Positions 1 to 6,457 of a stretch of 15,925 nt of DNA are shown here, piece after piece. Source of the stretch: an uncultured Clostridium sp. (GTDB lineage: Bacteria; Bacillota; Clostridia; Lachnospirales; Lachnospiraceae). The stretch lies in contig CATWBR010000041.1 in NCBI GenBank assembly GCA_958349075.1, positions 1-15,925 of the forward strand, given 5' to 3'. Below the pieces are notes generated by a model that searched no databases, was not told where the DNA came from, and saw nothing but the letters and a program-made list of their open reading frames with translations. A program made the translations under genes and the position numbers. How positions within the stretch are numbered: the stretch's first letter is position 1; the number at the start of each line of letters is the position of its first letter.

Positions 1-160
1 CTATTTTATTCCGGTGCTTTATTGTCCGGTGTCCTGTTTTGCCATCTGCCGCGTTGCCGTCAGCCAGCGGAGGATCCGCTCAGCTTCCATCCTCTGCCTT
101 GCGGGCTGACAAAATATTCAGCACCATTACTGTTGTGTCTAACCGGATAGAACACTGGAA
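1..160. other. Leader region upstream of the first gene; no convincing gene
   Basis: No recognisable gene. On the plus strand the frame starting at base 3 stays open for 59 codons and ends at the TGA at 177-179, which overlaps the GTG start of the next gene. It could be the 3' end of an upstream, translationally coupled gene cut by the window edge. The predicted peptide (rich in Ser, Ala and Pro, ending in a basic WKKGGKM) matches nothing I know, and an open frame this short is not rare by chance. On the minus strand a 23-codon ATG frame is also unsupported. A promoter for the downstream operon could lie here: CTGACA at 106-111 resembles a -35 box, but no good -10 box sits at the right distance. 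Confidence 0.35.
66..80. repeat. Short perfect inverted repeat (6-bp arms, 3-nt loop)
   Basis: AGCGGA and TCCGCT flank a GGA loop around a BamHI-like GGATCC core. No T-run follows on either strand, so it is not a normal intrinsic terminator. It may be a small hairpin or chance. Confidence 0.3.
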
Positions 161-163
161 GAA

Positions 164-169
164 AGGAGG
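164..169 (+). promoter_or_regulatory. Ribosome binding site AGGAGG that decides a GTG start
   Basis: AGGAGG lies 6 nt before the GTG at 176-178. An ATG at 174-176 is only 4 nt away and is followed directly by TGA (ATGTGA), so it cannot start a protein. The Shine-Dalgarno spacing and the following signal peptide both support GTG as the start. Confidence 0.85.
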
Positions 170-175
170 AAAAAT

Positions 176-2191
176 GTGAAAAAAGAAAGGTTCAGGATAG
201 TAATTTGCGCAGTCCTTGCCATATTGTGGCCGGGAGGAGCGGCGCTTGCTTCTGTGGAGGGGGAAGGAGAGATAAGATATACGGTTTCTTTTGTGGATGC
301 CGACAACTACGATACAAAGATATTTAATATGCAGCAGGGAACTGTTCCGGAAGGAATAACGCTGAATGTGTCTTTTCCGGAACAGATTATTGGAACGGAC
401 GGGCATATCTGGAAATCAGCGGAGGCCAGCCCACAGAGTTTTACCGTGTACCAGGCCGGAACCCATAAATATTACGTAGAATATAAACAGGGGGAAAAGG
501 TAGTGGAACCGGCCGGGCCGGATGAGGACGGCAAAGTAAGGCTTGAGGGATGGCTTAAGAAAGCCTGGAAGGCCGACTGCGATATTACCGGACAGGCATC
601 GGCCGGAAACCGGGATCCCGCTTTGACGGTGAACAATGATACACAGAATAACGCCCGGATTACTAATCTGATTTCCATGATCCGGGACGGACAATGGCAC
701 TATTTTTATATGATTGGCAGAAATTATGTGCCTCAGACCCTGGTGATCGGCACAAACTTTGATGCGGAATACTCTGCCGTGACGGAAGAAAAATTCTCGG
801 TTGGCCGGGAAAACTATACCGTGCTGCGTATCGGAGTACGCAGAAACTGGCATCCGGAAAGCTGTACCCATGATTGGGAGATGGTGGAAACGGCGGCGAA
901 TGGCTGCCTGGAAAATGGATGGGAAACCTGCTGGTGCCGGAAATGCGGGACGGAGGAGACTGTATCACAGCCGGCCCTGGGACATCGTGATACGGACGGA
1001 GATTCTCTCTGTGATCTTTGCGGGAAACGGGCCTTTGAACAGACCTTGGGCGATACAATCCGGACCGTTATTAAGACGGAAAACGGGGACATCCGGCTTG
1101 CGTTCCATTGTCTTGATGTGGACTATAACGGGACAGGAATGATGATGTACCTGGCTGAAGAGAGCCTGGGGGAAGAAATTACGGGCGTCTGTTTTGAGGA
1201 GAGTGATTATAACGATTCTCCGCTGCGAAAGTATTTCAATACGGCTTTTGCAAATAACAGTTCCGTTGCGGCGGCTCTTCAGCCGATTGCGAGGGAGGAC
1301 GGAGACGGCCGGGACGACTATGCATCCCTGCTGTCGGAAGAGGAGTACGGGCGGTATGCGGATTCCATCGGAGAAGGGGGAGGCTGGTTCCTCCGCACCC
1401 TGACGGATGATGGCATCTATGCGGTCAATTCCGACGGAATGCTTACACAGGCGGTGGCTGCCGGAAATACCTCTTTTGGGGCAAGGCCCTTCATTCTTTT
1501 GCAAAAGCCGGAGACCGGGGAACGGGCCGAACCGGTGTGGTGGAAAAAGGGTGACATTCAGATGAGGGAGATAGGAAAGAAACTGTACCGGTTTAGGTGT
1601 ATTGATGAAGATTACAGCGATAATCAGGATGGACACCGCAAATCCGCCCTGTTTCTATGTGACGGCGTAATCCGGGCCGATGTGGACAGCGACAGCCGGA
1701 ACCTTAATAAATTGGCATTTGGTAAGGATAACAATTATAAAACATCCGATGTTAAAAGATGGCTGGATAAAAACAGTTCAAACAGCAGCTTCAATCTGGA
1801 GCCGGTTTCCATCGGCGTCAATACCGCATATACGGGCAGTACGGCAGCCGGGACCCGGGAACAGATGGAAGACAGCCGGCTGGTGAGTCACGCCATAGGA
1901 TACCAGTTCATGCAGGGGCGTATGTTCTGTCTTTCTATGGAGGAAGCGATTAAATACAGGGAGGCGCTTTGGCGGTTCGGCACTTTTCAGGGTGGGCCGG
2001 AAGGCCAGATAAGTCCCTATTCCCAGGGATATTATCTGAGGACACCATTCTACAGTGAGGGAAATTCAGGAGATTTTTGTTATGGTGACGACATTTATGC
2101 GGTCGATTTGGTAAAAGGAAACATTCACACGGTAAAGACGTCAAGTGAGACGTATGGTATACGGCCGGCATTTACGCTGCCGCAGGAATAA
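176..2191 (+). CDS. Secreted protein with a Cys-pair knuckle segment and two DUF6273-like modules
   Basis: A 671-residue exported protein of unknown function. Residues 1-25 form a signal peptide: basic start MKKERFR, hydrophobic core, and a likely cleavage after ALA25. Residues 26-229 look beta-rich and are not recognised. Residues 230-282 hold C230THDW, C252-x-C254-xx-C257-G and C279-xx-C282-G, separated by ALGH. This is the pattern of small Cys/His segments often seen in Clostridia surface proteins and could bind zinc. Two DUF6273-like modules follow. The first, about 284-445, has SPLRKYFN (348-355), WFLRT (404-408) and ARPF (436-439). The second, about 455-671, has SDVKRWL (524-530), YYLRTP (619-624) and IRPAF (662-666). 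No LPXTG motif, wall-binding repeat or C-terminal membrane segment is visible, so the protein is probably released or held by a partner. The next gene starts 17 nt downstream, so they are probably co-transcribed. The DUF6273 assignment is from motif memory and moderately sure. Confidence 0.85.
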   Translation: MKKERFRIVICAVLAILWPGGAALASVEGEGEIRYTVSFVDADNYDTKIFNMQQGTVPEGITLNVSFPEQIIGTDGHIWKSAEASPQSFTVYQAGTHKYYVEYKQGEKVVEPAGPDEDGKVRLEGWLKKAWKADCDITGQASAGNRDPALTVNNDTQNNARITNLISMIRDGQWHYFYMIGRNYVPQTLVIGTNFDAEYSAVTEEKFSVGRENYTVLRIGVRRNWHPESCTHDWEMVETAANGCLENGWETCWCRKCGTEETVSQPALGHRDTDGDSLCDLCGKRAFEQTLGDTIRTVIKTENGDIRLAFHCLDVDYNGTGMMMYLAEESLGEEITGVCFEESDYNDSPLRKYFNTAFANNSSVAAALQPIAREDGDGRDDYASLLSEEEYGRYADSIGEGGGWFLRTLTDDGIYAVNSDGMLTQAVAAGNTSFGARPFILLQKPETGERAEPVWWKKGDIQMREIGKKLYRFRCIDEDYSDNQDGHRKSALFLCDGVIRADVDSDSRNLNKLAFGKDNNYKTSDVKRWLDKNSSNSSFNLEPVSIGVNTAYTGSTAAGTREQMEDSRLVSHAIGYQFMQGRMFCLSMEEAIKYREALWRFGTFQGGPEGQISPYSQGYYLRTPFYSEGNSGDFCYGDDIYAVDLVKGNIHTVKTSSETYGIRPAFTLPQE

Positions 2192-2195
2192 ATCC

Positions 2196-2201
2196 GGGAG
2201 G
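2196..2201 (+). promoter_or_regulatory. Ribosome binding site GGGAGG
   Basis: GGGAGG lies 7 nt before ATG 2209, inside the 17-nt gap after the preceding stop codon. This fixes the start of the second gene and supports an operon with the first. Confidence 0.8.
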
Positions 2202-2208
2202 AAGAAAA

Positions 2209-5200
2209 ATGGAAAAGAGACTGGGAAGAAGAGGGAGGAACCTGACATCTGCGGTTCTTATCACGGCCGTGCTGCTTACGGGGGCGGCGCCGGCAGCCGC
2301 ATCTGCAGGAGGTTTTGTTTTTGAAGATTTTGGCGGAGCGGCCGGGCAGGAACACAGGAGGGACGGAAGATATGCCGGTACGGGGAGTGAACTTTATGGA
2401 GAAGATGCATTTGCCGCATCAGGAAGCAGCATGGCGTCCGGCAGTGATACGCCTGCATCCGATTCAGTTGCATTATTTGCCACAGGAGCCAGTTCCCTTG
2501 GCGATATATGGGATGGATGGGGAGGCGATTTCTCTTTCCTGAATGGAAATTTCGGGAATGGCTCGGAGGGAAAACCGTATCAGATTAAAAATAAAAGTCA
2601 GCTTATGGGTTTTTCACAGCTTGTCGCAATGGGAATGAGAGTTCAGGCCGGGGAGGGCGGCAGTGATATTATCGGTTCCTATGACGGAAAATATTTCAGG
2701 CTGATGAACCATATTGATCTGGGGGGCATGGATTGGAACCCAATCGGTTTTTACCGGGATTCCTCCGAAATTGCCGGAGATGTGTCCAACAAGTTTTACG
2801 GACATTTTGACGGAAACGGAAAGACGGTGTCCAACTTTAGGCTGAACAGCACGTCATGGAATCATGTCGGCTTCTTTGGAGCGGTGGAAGACGCCACAAT
2901 CAAAAATCTGACGCTGAAACCGGGAAAGACCGTATACGGCGGAGATCAGACCGCGATTCTTGCAGGCAGCGCAAAGAATTCTAAAATCATGGACTGCACG
3001 GTAAACGGCAGCGTGTCGGCGGCCGGTACCGCCGGAGGCATCGCAGGAACTGTAGAGGGAGTGGATCCTTCCGATTCGGTGATCGAGAATTGTACGGCCA
3101 ACGTTACCCTGGATACGGGCGGCCAAAGGGCGGCCTGTGTCGGAGGAATTGCAGGAAAGGCGGCGGGAAGCAGCATTGTGGACTGCCGTGTTGAAACAGG
3201 AGACAACGATACGGCCCGGATACAGGGGCGGGATGCTGTGGTAGGCGGTATCGCAGGTTTCCAGAATGGAACGGATATCTATAACAGTTATGTATCCGGC
3301 ACCATCGGAGGCGTCGGTTCGAAGATTGTAGGAGGAATTACAGGGCAGTATGCGTCCGGACATCTGAAGGTAGCCAGGTTCGAGGGGATAATCGGCCTGT
3401 CGGGAACCGGAACGGCCGGCCACAGGGGGCTCTTTATCGGCCACCGAGAGCCGGGCGATTACTACCGCTGGGGAACAGATATCGGTTATCTGTTCTCAGA
3501 TACGGAAGAAAAGATTGGTTTTAATGTGTGCGGAAGTGAAATACCGGATGATAACGAATATACGTACTCTAGCAGAGTCGGTTATTCCCATTATGGAGAT
3601 TTGTACTGCTCCGTCGTTCAGGGAGGCGTGTCAAAGGATATATCTGACCGCTATTACTATGAGGTGCTGGAGGAGGGGATTCTTTCTATTCTCGATGAGG
3701 ATCATGGAGGAGCCGGGGCGGAGGAAATGGGTTATTCTCTTGACCACTTTGCACCAAACGATGCCGGGCGGCCTACCAGGGGATATCTGGTCTCAGTTCC
3801 CAGAATCGATACCGTATCCTCTGGGATTAATTATTATGATGCGGCTTTACTTGAGGTCCGGGGGAACGGCAGCTATTACCGTACCATTGATAAAAGAAAC
3901 CGAGGAGCCATTGCCCCGGGCAGGAGCGTGACAGTTACCACCTCGCCGAAAGACACGGAGGAGGCAAAATTCCAGATGGAAGGGGTGCCGACCTACATAA
4001 AAAACGGCAGAGAAACCGATACGGCATACAGAAACGGCGGGGAGTACATTTTCACAATGCCGGCTGAAGATACGCAGGTAAAAGCTGAATATAAAAAGGT
4101 TGCGGCAAAGGTATCCGTCATCCCTTCCGTTTTCACCATTCATGTAGTGGAAGAACGCACCGGAAACCGTAAGAATCCTACAAAGATCACAAAGGTAACC
4201 GATCAGAGCGGAAAGCTGATTGCAAGCTATATCAACGGTGAGCTTCAACAGGGTACGCAAATCCAGCCGGTTCATATCCAGGCCGTTGTGGACGCCAATA
4301 ACGACGTGGCCGACAACTCCGTAAGATGGTCGGTGGATGATCATGATTTGTTTCTTCTCTCTGCAAATGATGACGAGGATGCGGAAGGGTATACCAAAAA
4401 GAGCGCTACCATCCACCTGAATATCAATGCCTCTTTTTTTACCGATACGATTAGAAAACTGGAGAAAGAGCAGGAGGAAAAGAATTACCGCTATCCGATC
4501 CCCGACACTATTTTCGGTGCCGGACACCAAAACGGCGGCGTTGCTATCCTGACCGCTGCCACCAGGCCGGCGGCCAGCTTTGAAGGAAAACCGTGCACCG
4601 GCAACTGCCGGCTCAACGTTACCTGTCAGGTAAAGGATAAAACTTATGTGGGAAACGAGGAAGCCGCCATAGATAAAGAGGAGCTTACCTTCACCGTTAC
4701 ACGGACCCTGAGCGGAAACCGAAGGAATCCGGATGAGAACATACGGGTAACGCCGCCGCAGAATCTGACCGCCGTATTCACACCTGATTTTTTTGATAAA
4801 AAGGACATTTCCTGGTCTGTTGACGATCCATCTTTATTAAGTGTTGACGGTGAAAATAAGTCGGCCAGTGTGTCGGCCCGAAAAGATGCAAAGTGGATTC
4901 AGGATATCATAAAATCGGATGCCGGTATTCATGCAAACGATCCGTATGCAGTTTTGGCCGGCTCAGGAAAACGGACTGCCGAAGTGACGGTGGCGGCCGA
5001 CGATATGCTTGGCAACCGTCGGACAGCCGGCTGCAATGCCGTAATAGATTTTGTGACCGATGATCAGACAAAGGTTTATGTGGAAGGAATAGAGGCCGAT
5101 CCTGAGGGCCTGAGTTTTGAACTTAACTGCACAAAGAGTGGAAACCGCAGTAATCCGGTCATTACCTGGACGGGCAACGGGGCAGGGCGGCTCAATGTCA

Positions 5201-6009
5201 CCGTACTTCCGGAGCAGGCTTTTAACAGGGGATACCGTTTCACCGTCTCCGACGATTCCCTGGAGATAAGCAGGGATGGAACCGTGACGGTAAATACGGC
5301 AGCCAAATGGATTCAGGAGGCCAGCCGGGCGTATCCCTATGAAGCAGAACATACGGCGGTCATAACCGCAGTGACGGAAGACGGGGGATTTAAAGCCCTC
5401 TGTGACATCAGGTTCAAATATAAGCTGACCGACAATACTTACAGCTCCGGGGGAAAGGGTTCATCAGGCGGCTCATCAGTCGGGGGCAGCTCATCGGGCG
5501 GCGGTTCATCCTCCGGTGTCAGCCCGAACGGAGGCGTGGGTCCTGCCGGCAGCGGCCCGGCGGCGGGAACGGCAGCTCCGGCAGGAAGCGTCATCGGAAC
5601 CTGGGTAAATACGGCAGACGGTCTTTGGGCGTTCACAGCGGGCGGCAGAACCTATCATAATGAGTGGGCCTATGTCCATAACCCATATGCAGGCGGGGAG
5701 CAGAGCGGAACGGACTGGTTCCGGTTTGATGAAACAGGCCACATGATCACCGGATGGTATGCCGATGCGGATGGAAACATGTATTATTTATGGCCCTTCC
5801 CGGATGGAACGCAGGGTCGTATGGTGACGGGATGGCAGTGGATTGCCGGTCCGGACGGAAAAGAACGCTCCTTCTATTTCAATTCATTAGCGGACGGCAC
5901 CGGAGGGGCGATGTACCGCAGCAGGACAACACCGGATGGGAAAACCGTTAATGAAAAGGGAGAGTGGACGGTAAACGGAGCCGTCCAGGTCAGGGAAGGA
6001 AGCCGGTGA
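2209..6009 (+). CDS. Wall-attached surface protein: GLUG beta-helix, three GNRxNP Ig-like modules, wall-binding repeats
   Basis: A 1266-residue exported protein, probably an adhesin or structural wall protein. Residues 1-33 are a signal peptide (Arg-rich start, hydrophobic core, Ala-rich cleavage site near ASA33). After a Ser/Gly-rich spacer, residues 105-415 show the lead-in of GLUG proteins (PYQIKNKSQL near 123, then IDLGG and FDGNGKTVSNF). Repeats GGIAG, GGIAG, GGIAG and GGITG follow at 276, 312, 346 and 375, as expected for a right-handed beta-helix. Residues 545-632 end in YIFTMPAEDTQVKAEY, a short beta-module common in Clostridia surface proteins. Residues 635-1078 are three tandem Big-like modules (listed separately). 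A Gly/Ser/Pro linker spans 1079-1129. From 1130, aromatic/Gly repeats such as GTWVNTADGLW, DWFRFDETGHMITGWY and GRMVTGWQW match the choline/glucan-binding class, so noncovalent wall attachment is likely. No LPXTG is present. The ligand is unknown. Confidence 0.9.
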   Translation: MEKRLGRRGRNLTSAVLITAVLLTGAAPAAASAGGFVFEDFGGAAGQEHRRDGRYAGTGSELYGEDAFAASGSSMASGSDTPASDSVALFATGASSLGDIWDGWGGDFSFLNGNFGNGSEGKPYQIKNKSQLMGFSQLVAMGMRVQAGEGGSDIIGSYDGKYFRLMNHIDLGGMDWNPIGFYRDSSEIAGDVSNKFYGHFDGNGKTVSNFRLNSTSWNHVGFFGAVEDATIKNLTLKPGKTVYGGDQTAILAGSAKNSKIMDCTVNGSVSAAGTAGGIAGTVEGVDPSDSVIENCTANVTLDTGGQRAACVGGIAGKAAGSSIVDCRVETGDNDTARIQGRDAVVGGIAGFQNGTDIYNSYVSGTIGGVGSKIVGGITGQYASGHLKVARFEGIIGLSGTGTAGHRGLFIGHREPGDYYRWGTDIGYLFSDTEEKIGFNVCGSEIPDDNEYTYSSRVGYSHYGDLYCSVVQGGVSKDISDRYYYEVLEEGILSILDEDHGGAGAEEMGYSLDHFAPNDAGRPTRGYLVSVPRIDTVSSGINYYDAALLEVRGNGSYYRTIDKRNRGAIAPGRSVTVTTSPKDTEEAKFQMEGVPTYIKNGRETDTAYRNGGEYIFTMPAEDTQVKAEYKKVAAKVSVIPSVFTIHVVEERTGNRKNPTKITKVTDQSGKLIASYINGELQQGTQIQPVHIQAVVDANNDVADNSVRWSVDDHDLFLLSANDDEDAEGYTKKSATIHLNINASFFTDTIRKLEKEQEEKNYRYPIPDTIFGAGHQNGGVAILTAATRPAASFEGKPCTGNCRLNVTCQVKDKTYVGNEEAAIDKEELTFTVTRTLSGNRRNPDENIRVTPPQNLTAVFTPDFFDKKDISWSVDDPSLLSVDGENKSASVSARKDAKWIQDIIKSDAGIHANDPYAVLAGSGKRTAEVTVAADDMLGNRRTAGCNAVIDFVTDDQTKVYVEGIEADPEGLSFELNCTKSGNRSNPVITWTGNGAGRLNVTVLPEQAFNRGYRFTVSDDSLEISRDGTVTVNTAAKWIQEASRAYPYEAEHTAVITAVTEDGGFKALCDIRFKYKLTDNTYSSGGKGSSGGSSVGGSSSGGGSSSGVSPNGGVGPAGSGPAAGTAAPAGSVIGTWVNTADGLWAFTAGGRTYHNEWAYVHNPYAGGEQSGTDWFRFDETGHMITGWYADADGNMYYLWPFPDGTQGRMVTGWQWIAGPDGKERSFYFNSLADGTGGAMYRSRTTPDGKTVNEKGEWTVNGAVQVREGSR
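3034..3345 (+). repeat. GLUG-type GGI(A/T)G repeats within the beta-helix
   Basis: Four copies of GGIAG/GGITG at residues 276, 312, 346 and 375 of the 1266-residue protein are spaced 29-36 residues apart. Each follows a Cys- or Ser-containing beta-strand (IMDCTV, IENCTA, IVDCRV, IYNSYV). This is the period expected for beta-helix coils. The repeat is in protein, not clearly in DNA. Confidence 0.65.
4111..5442 (+). repeat. Three tandem Big-like modules with GNRxNP and KWIQ signatures
   Basis: Residues 635-1078 divide into three related modules of about 180, 145 and 120 residues. Each has the same marks in the same order: a (T/S)GNRxNP box (651-657, 835-841, 977-983); a (W/F)(S/T)V-type strand with an acidic turn (RWSVDDHDL, SWSVDDPSL, RFTVSDDSL); a helical insert (FFTDTI, KWIQDI, KWIQEA); and a closing strand with a Cys and a (K/T)D(K/Q/N)T motif (VKDKTY, VTDDQTK, LTDNTY). 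The gross pattern resembles Big/Ig-like bacterial domains; the helical insert is unusual. The copies are diverged, so the duplication is old. Confidence 0.7.
5443..5595 (+). other. Gly/Ser/Pro-rich linker joining the stalk to wall-binding repeats
   Basis: Residues 1079-1129 are almost entirely Gly, Ser, Pro and Ala, with SSGGS-type runs, and are presumably flexible. This is the usual position for a linker before choline/glucan-binding repeats. Confidence 0.7.
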
Positions 6010-6027
6010 GATCGATTCAGGACAGGG

Positions 6028-6324
6028 TCAAACCAGGCGTACCGACCATTTATTTTCTTTGCGGTGAAAATACAGAGAAATCTGTTTTTTGTATCCGTGA
6101 TCAAGATATTCACACTGATAAATGGTTCCAAAGATAGAATTCGGCTTTCTGCCTAAAATTTTCGTAATCGGAATATCGATGTAAGTTCCGTCGGAATTCA
6201 TATGGCGGAAGTATAAAGGGATACATTCACCTTCAACATTGTAACTTGCTATCACAGAAACAAAGGTGTTTAAGGCAGGATTGATTTGTTCAACCGGTGC
6301 CTTCTCTGATTCGTAAAACGGCAT
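6028..6324 (-). CDS. Small AT-rich hypothetical protein, 98 residues
   Basis: I do not recognise this family. The start ATG (6322-6324 on the minus strand) has a good AGGAG site 9 nt upstream, which makes it a real gene rather than a shadow. The product has no signal peptide or membrane segment, so it is probably cytoplasmic. It is predicted to be mostly beta-strands (FVSVIASYNV, CIPLYFRHM, QISLYFHRK), with two Cys and a basic, aromatic C-terminus. It is convergent with the preceding gene (18 nt between stop codons) and divergent from the giant gene. Its DNA is about 38% G+C by hand count over 6061-6300, clearly lower than its neighbours, which hints at separate origin. It could be a small regulator or an accessory gene; neither is shown by the sequence. 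Confidence 0.8.
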   Translation of the reverse strand: MPFYESEKAPVEQINPALNTFVSVIASYNVEGECIPLYFRHMNSDGTYIDIPITKILGRKPNSIFGTIYQCEYLDHGYKKQISLYFHRKENKWSVRLV

Positions 6325-6333
6325 GACGCAAGT

Positions 6334-6338
6334 CTCCT
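6334..6338 (-). promoter_or_regulatory. Ribosome binding site AGGAG for the minus-strand small gene
   Basis: On the minus strand AAAGGAGACT precedes the ATG. AGGAG occupies 6338 down to 6334, with 9 nt to the start codon. It supports the start chosen at 6324. Confidence 0.8.
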
Positions 6339-6371
6339 TTCATAGAATATGAGTAATTTTTCAGTATCTTC

Positions 6372-6382
6372 ACGGTTACCGT
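6372..6382. promoter_or_regulatory. Small dyad ACGGT-T-ACCGT in the divergent intergenic region
   Basis: This is a perfect 5-bp inverted repeat around one base, near the middle of the 133-base gap between the two divergent genes. The position would suit an operator for either gene. Its short length means chance cannot be excluded. Confidence 0.25.
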
Positions 6383-6411
6383 TTTGCGATGCACAGAAAC
6401 TACTGAGAAGA

Positions 6412-6420
6412 TGATTTTAT
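6412..6420 (+). promoter_or_regulatory. Possible extended -10 promoter element of the giant gene
   Basis: TGATTTTAT fits an extended -10 (TGn followed by a hexamer with 4 of 6 matches to TATAAT). No good -35 is visible 16-18 nt upstream. Initiation about 7 nt downstream would fall at the start of the LexA-like box and leave a leader of about 30 nt. Confidence 0.35.
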
Positions 6421-6425
6421 TGTAA

Positions 6426-6439
6426 CGAACAAACGTTCT
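6426..6439. promoter_or_regulatory. LexA (SOS) box candidate
   Basis: CGAACAAACGTTCT matches the Firmicute LexA consensus CGAACRNRYGTTYC at every defined position except the last base. The core GAAC-n4-GTTC is a perfect dyad at 6427-6438. It lies 19 nt before the ATG of the giant gene, between a -10-like element and the Shine-Dalgarno site, where a bound repressor would block transcription. The box is about 100 bases upstream of the divergent small gene, so control of that gene is less likely. The match is seen directly; LexA control is inferred. Confidence 0.65.
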
Positions 6440-6447
6440 GATTTCAA

Positions 6448-6454
6448 GAGGGGG
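6448..6454 (+). promoter_or_regulatory. Ribosome binding site GAGGGGG
   Basis: GAGG at 6448-6451 lies 6 nt before ATG 6458. The next in-frame ATG at 6470 lacks a comparable site, so 6458 is preferred. Confidence 0.65.
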
Positions 6455-6457
6455 AAA

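Noticed and set aside
66..80. Hairpin as a transcription terminator
   Set aside because: The stem is only 6 bp and no T-run follows on either strand.
3..179. 3' end of an upstream gene overlapping the first gene by GTGA
   Set aside because: It is possible but not supported: 59 open codons can arise by chance and the peptide is not recognised. It is recorded only as an alternative for the leader region.
965..1636. 223-codon open frame on the minus strand
   Set aside because: It lies wholly inside the 671-residue gene, has no ribosome binding site of note, and its product shows no recognisable pattern, while the plus frame has a signal peptide and domain motifs.
176..2191. Diversity-generating retroelement target protein
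   Set aside because: No reverse transcriptase gene, template repeat or matching variable repeat was seen in the window.
3847..4530. 227-codon open frame on the minus strand
   Set aside because: It is antisense to the Ig-like modules of the 1266-residue protein. It has no independent support.
6010..6027. Bidirectional terminator between the convergent genes
   Set aside because: The gap is 18 bases and I see no GC-rich stem with a T-run there or in the adjoining gene ends.
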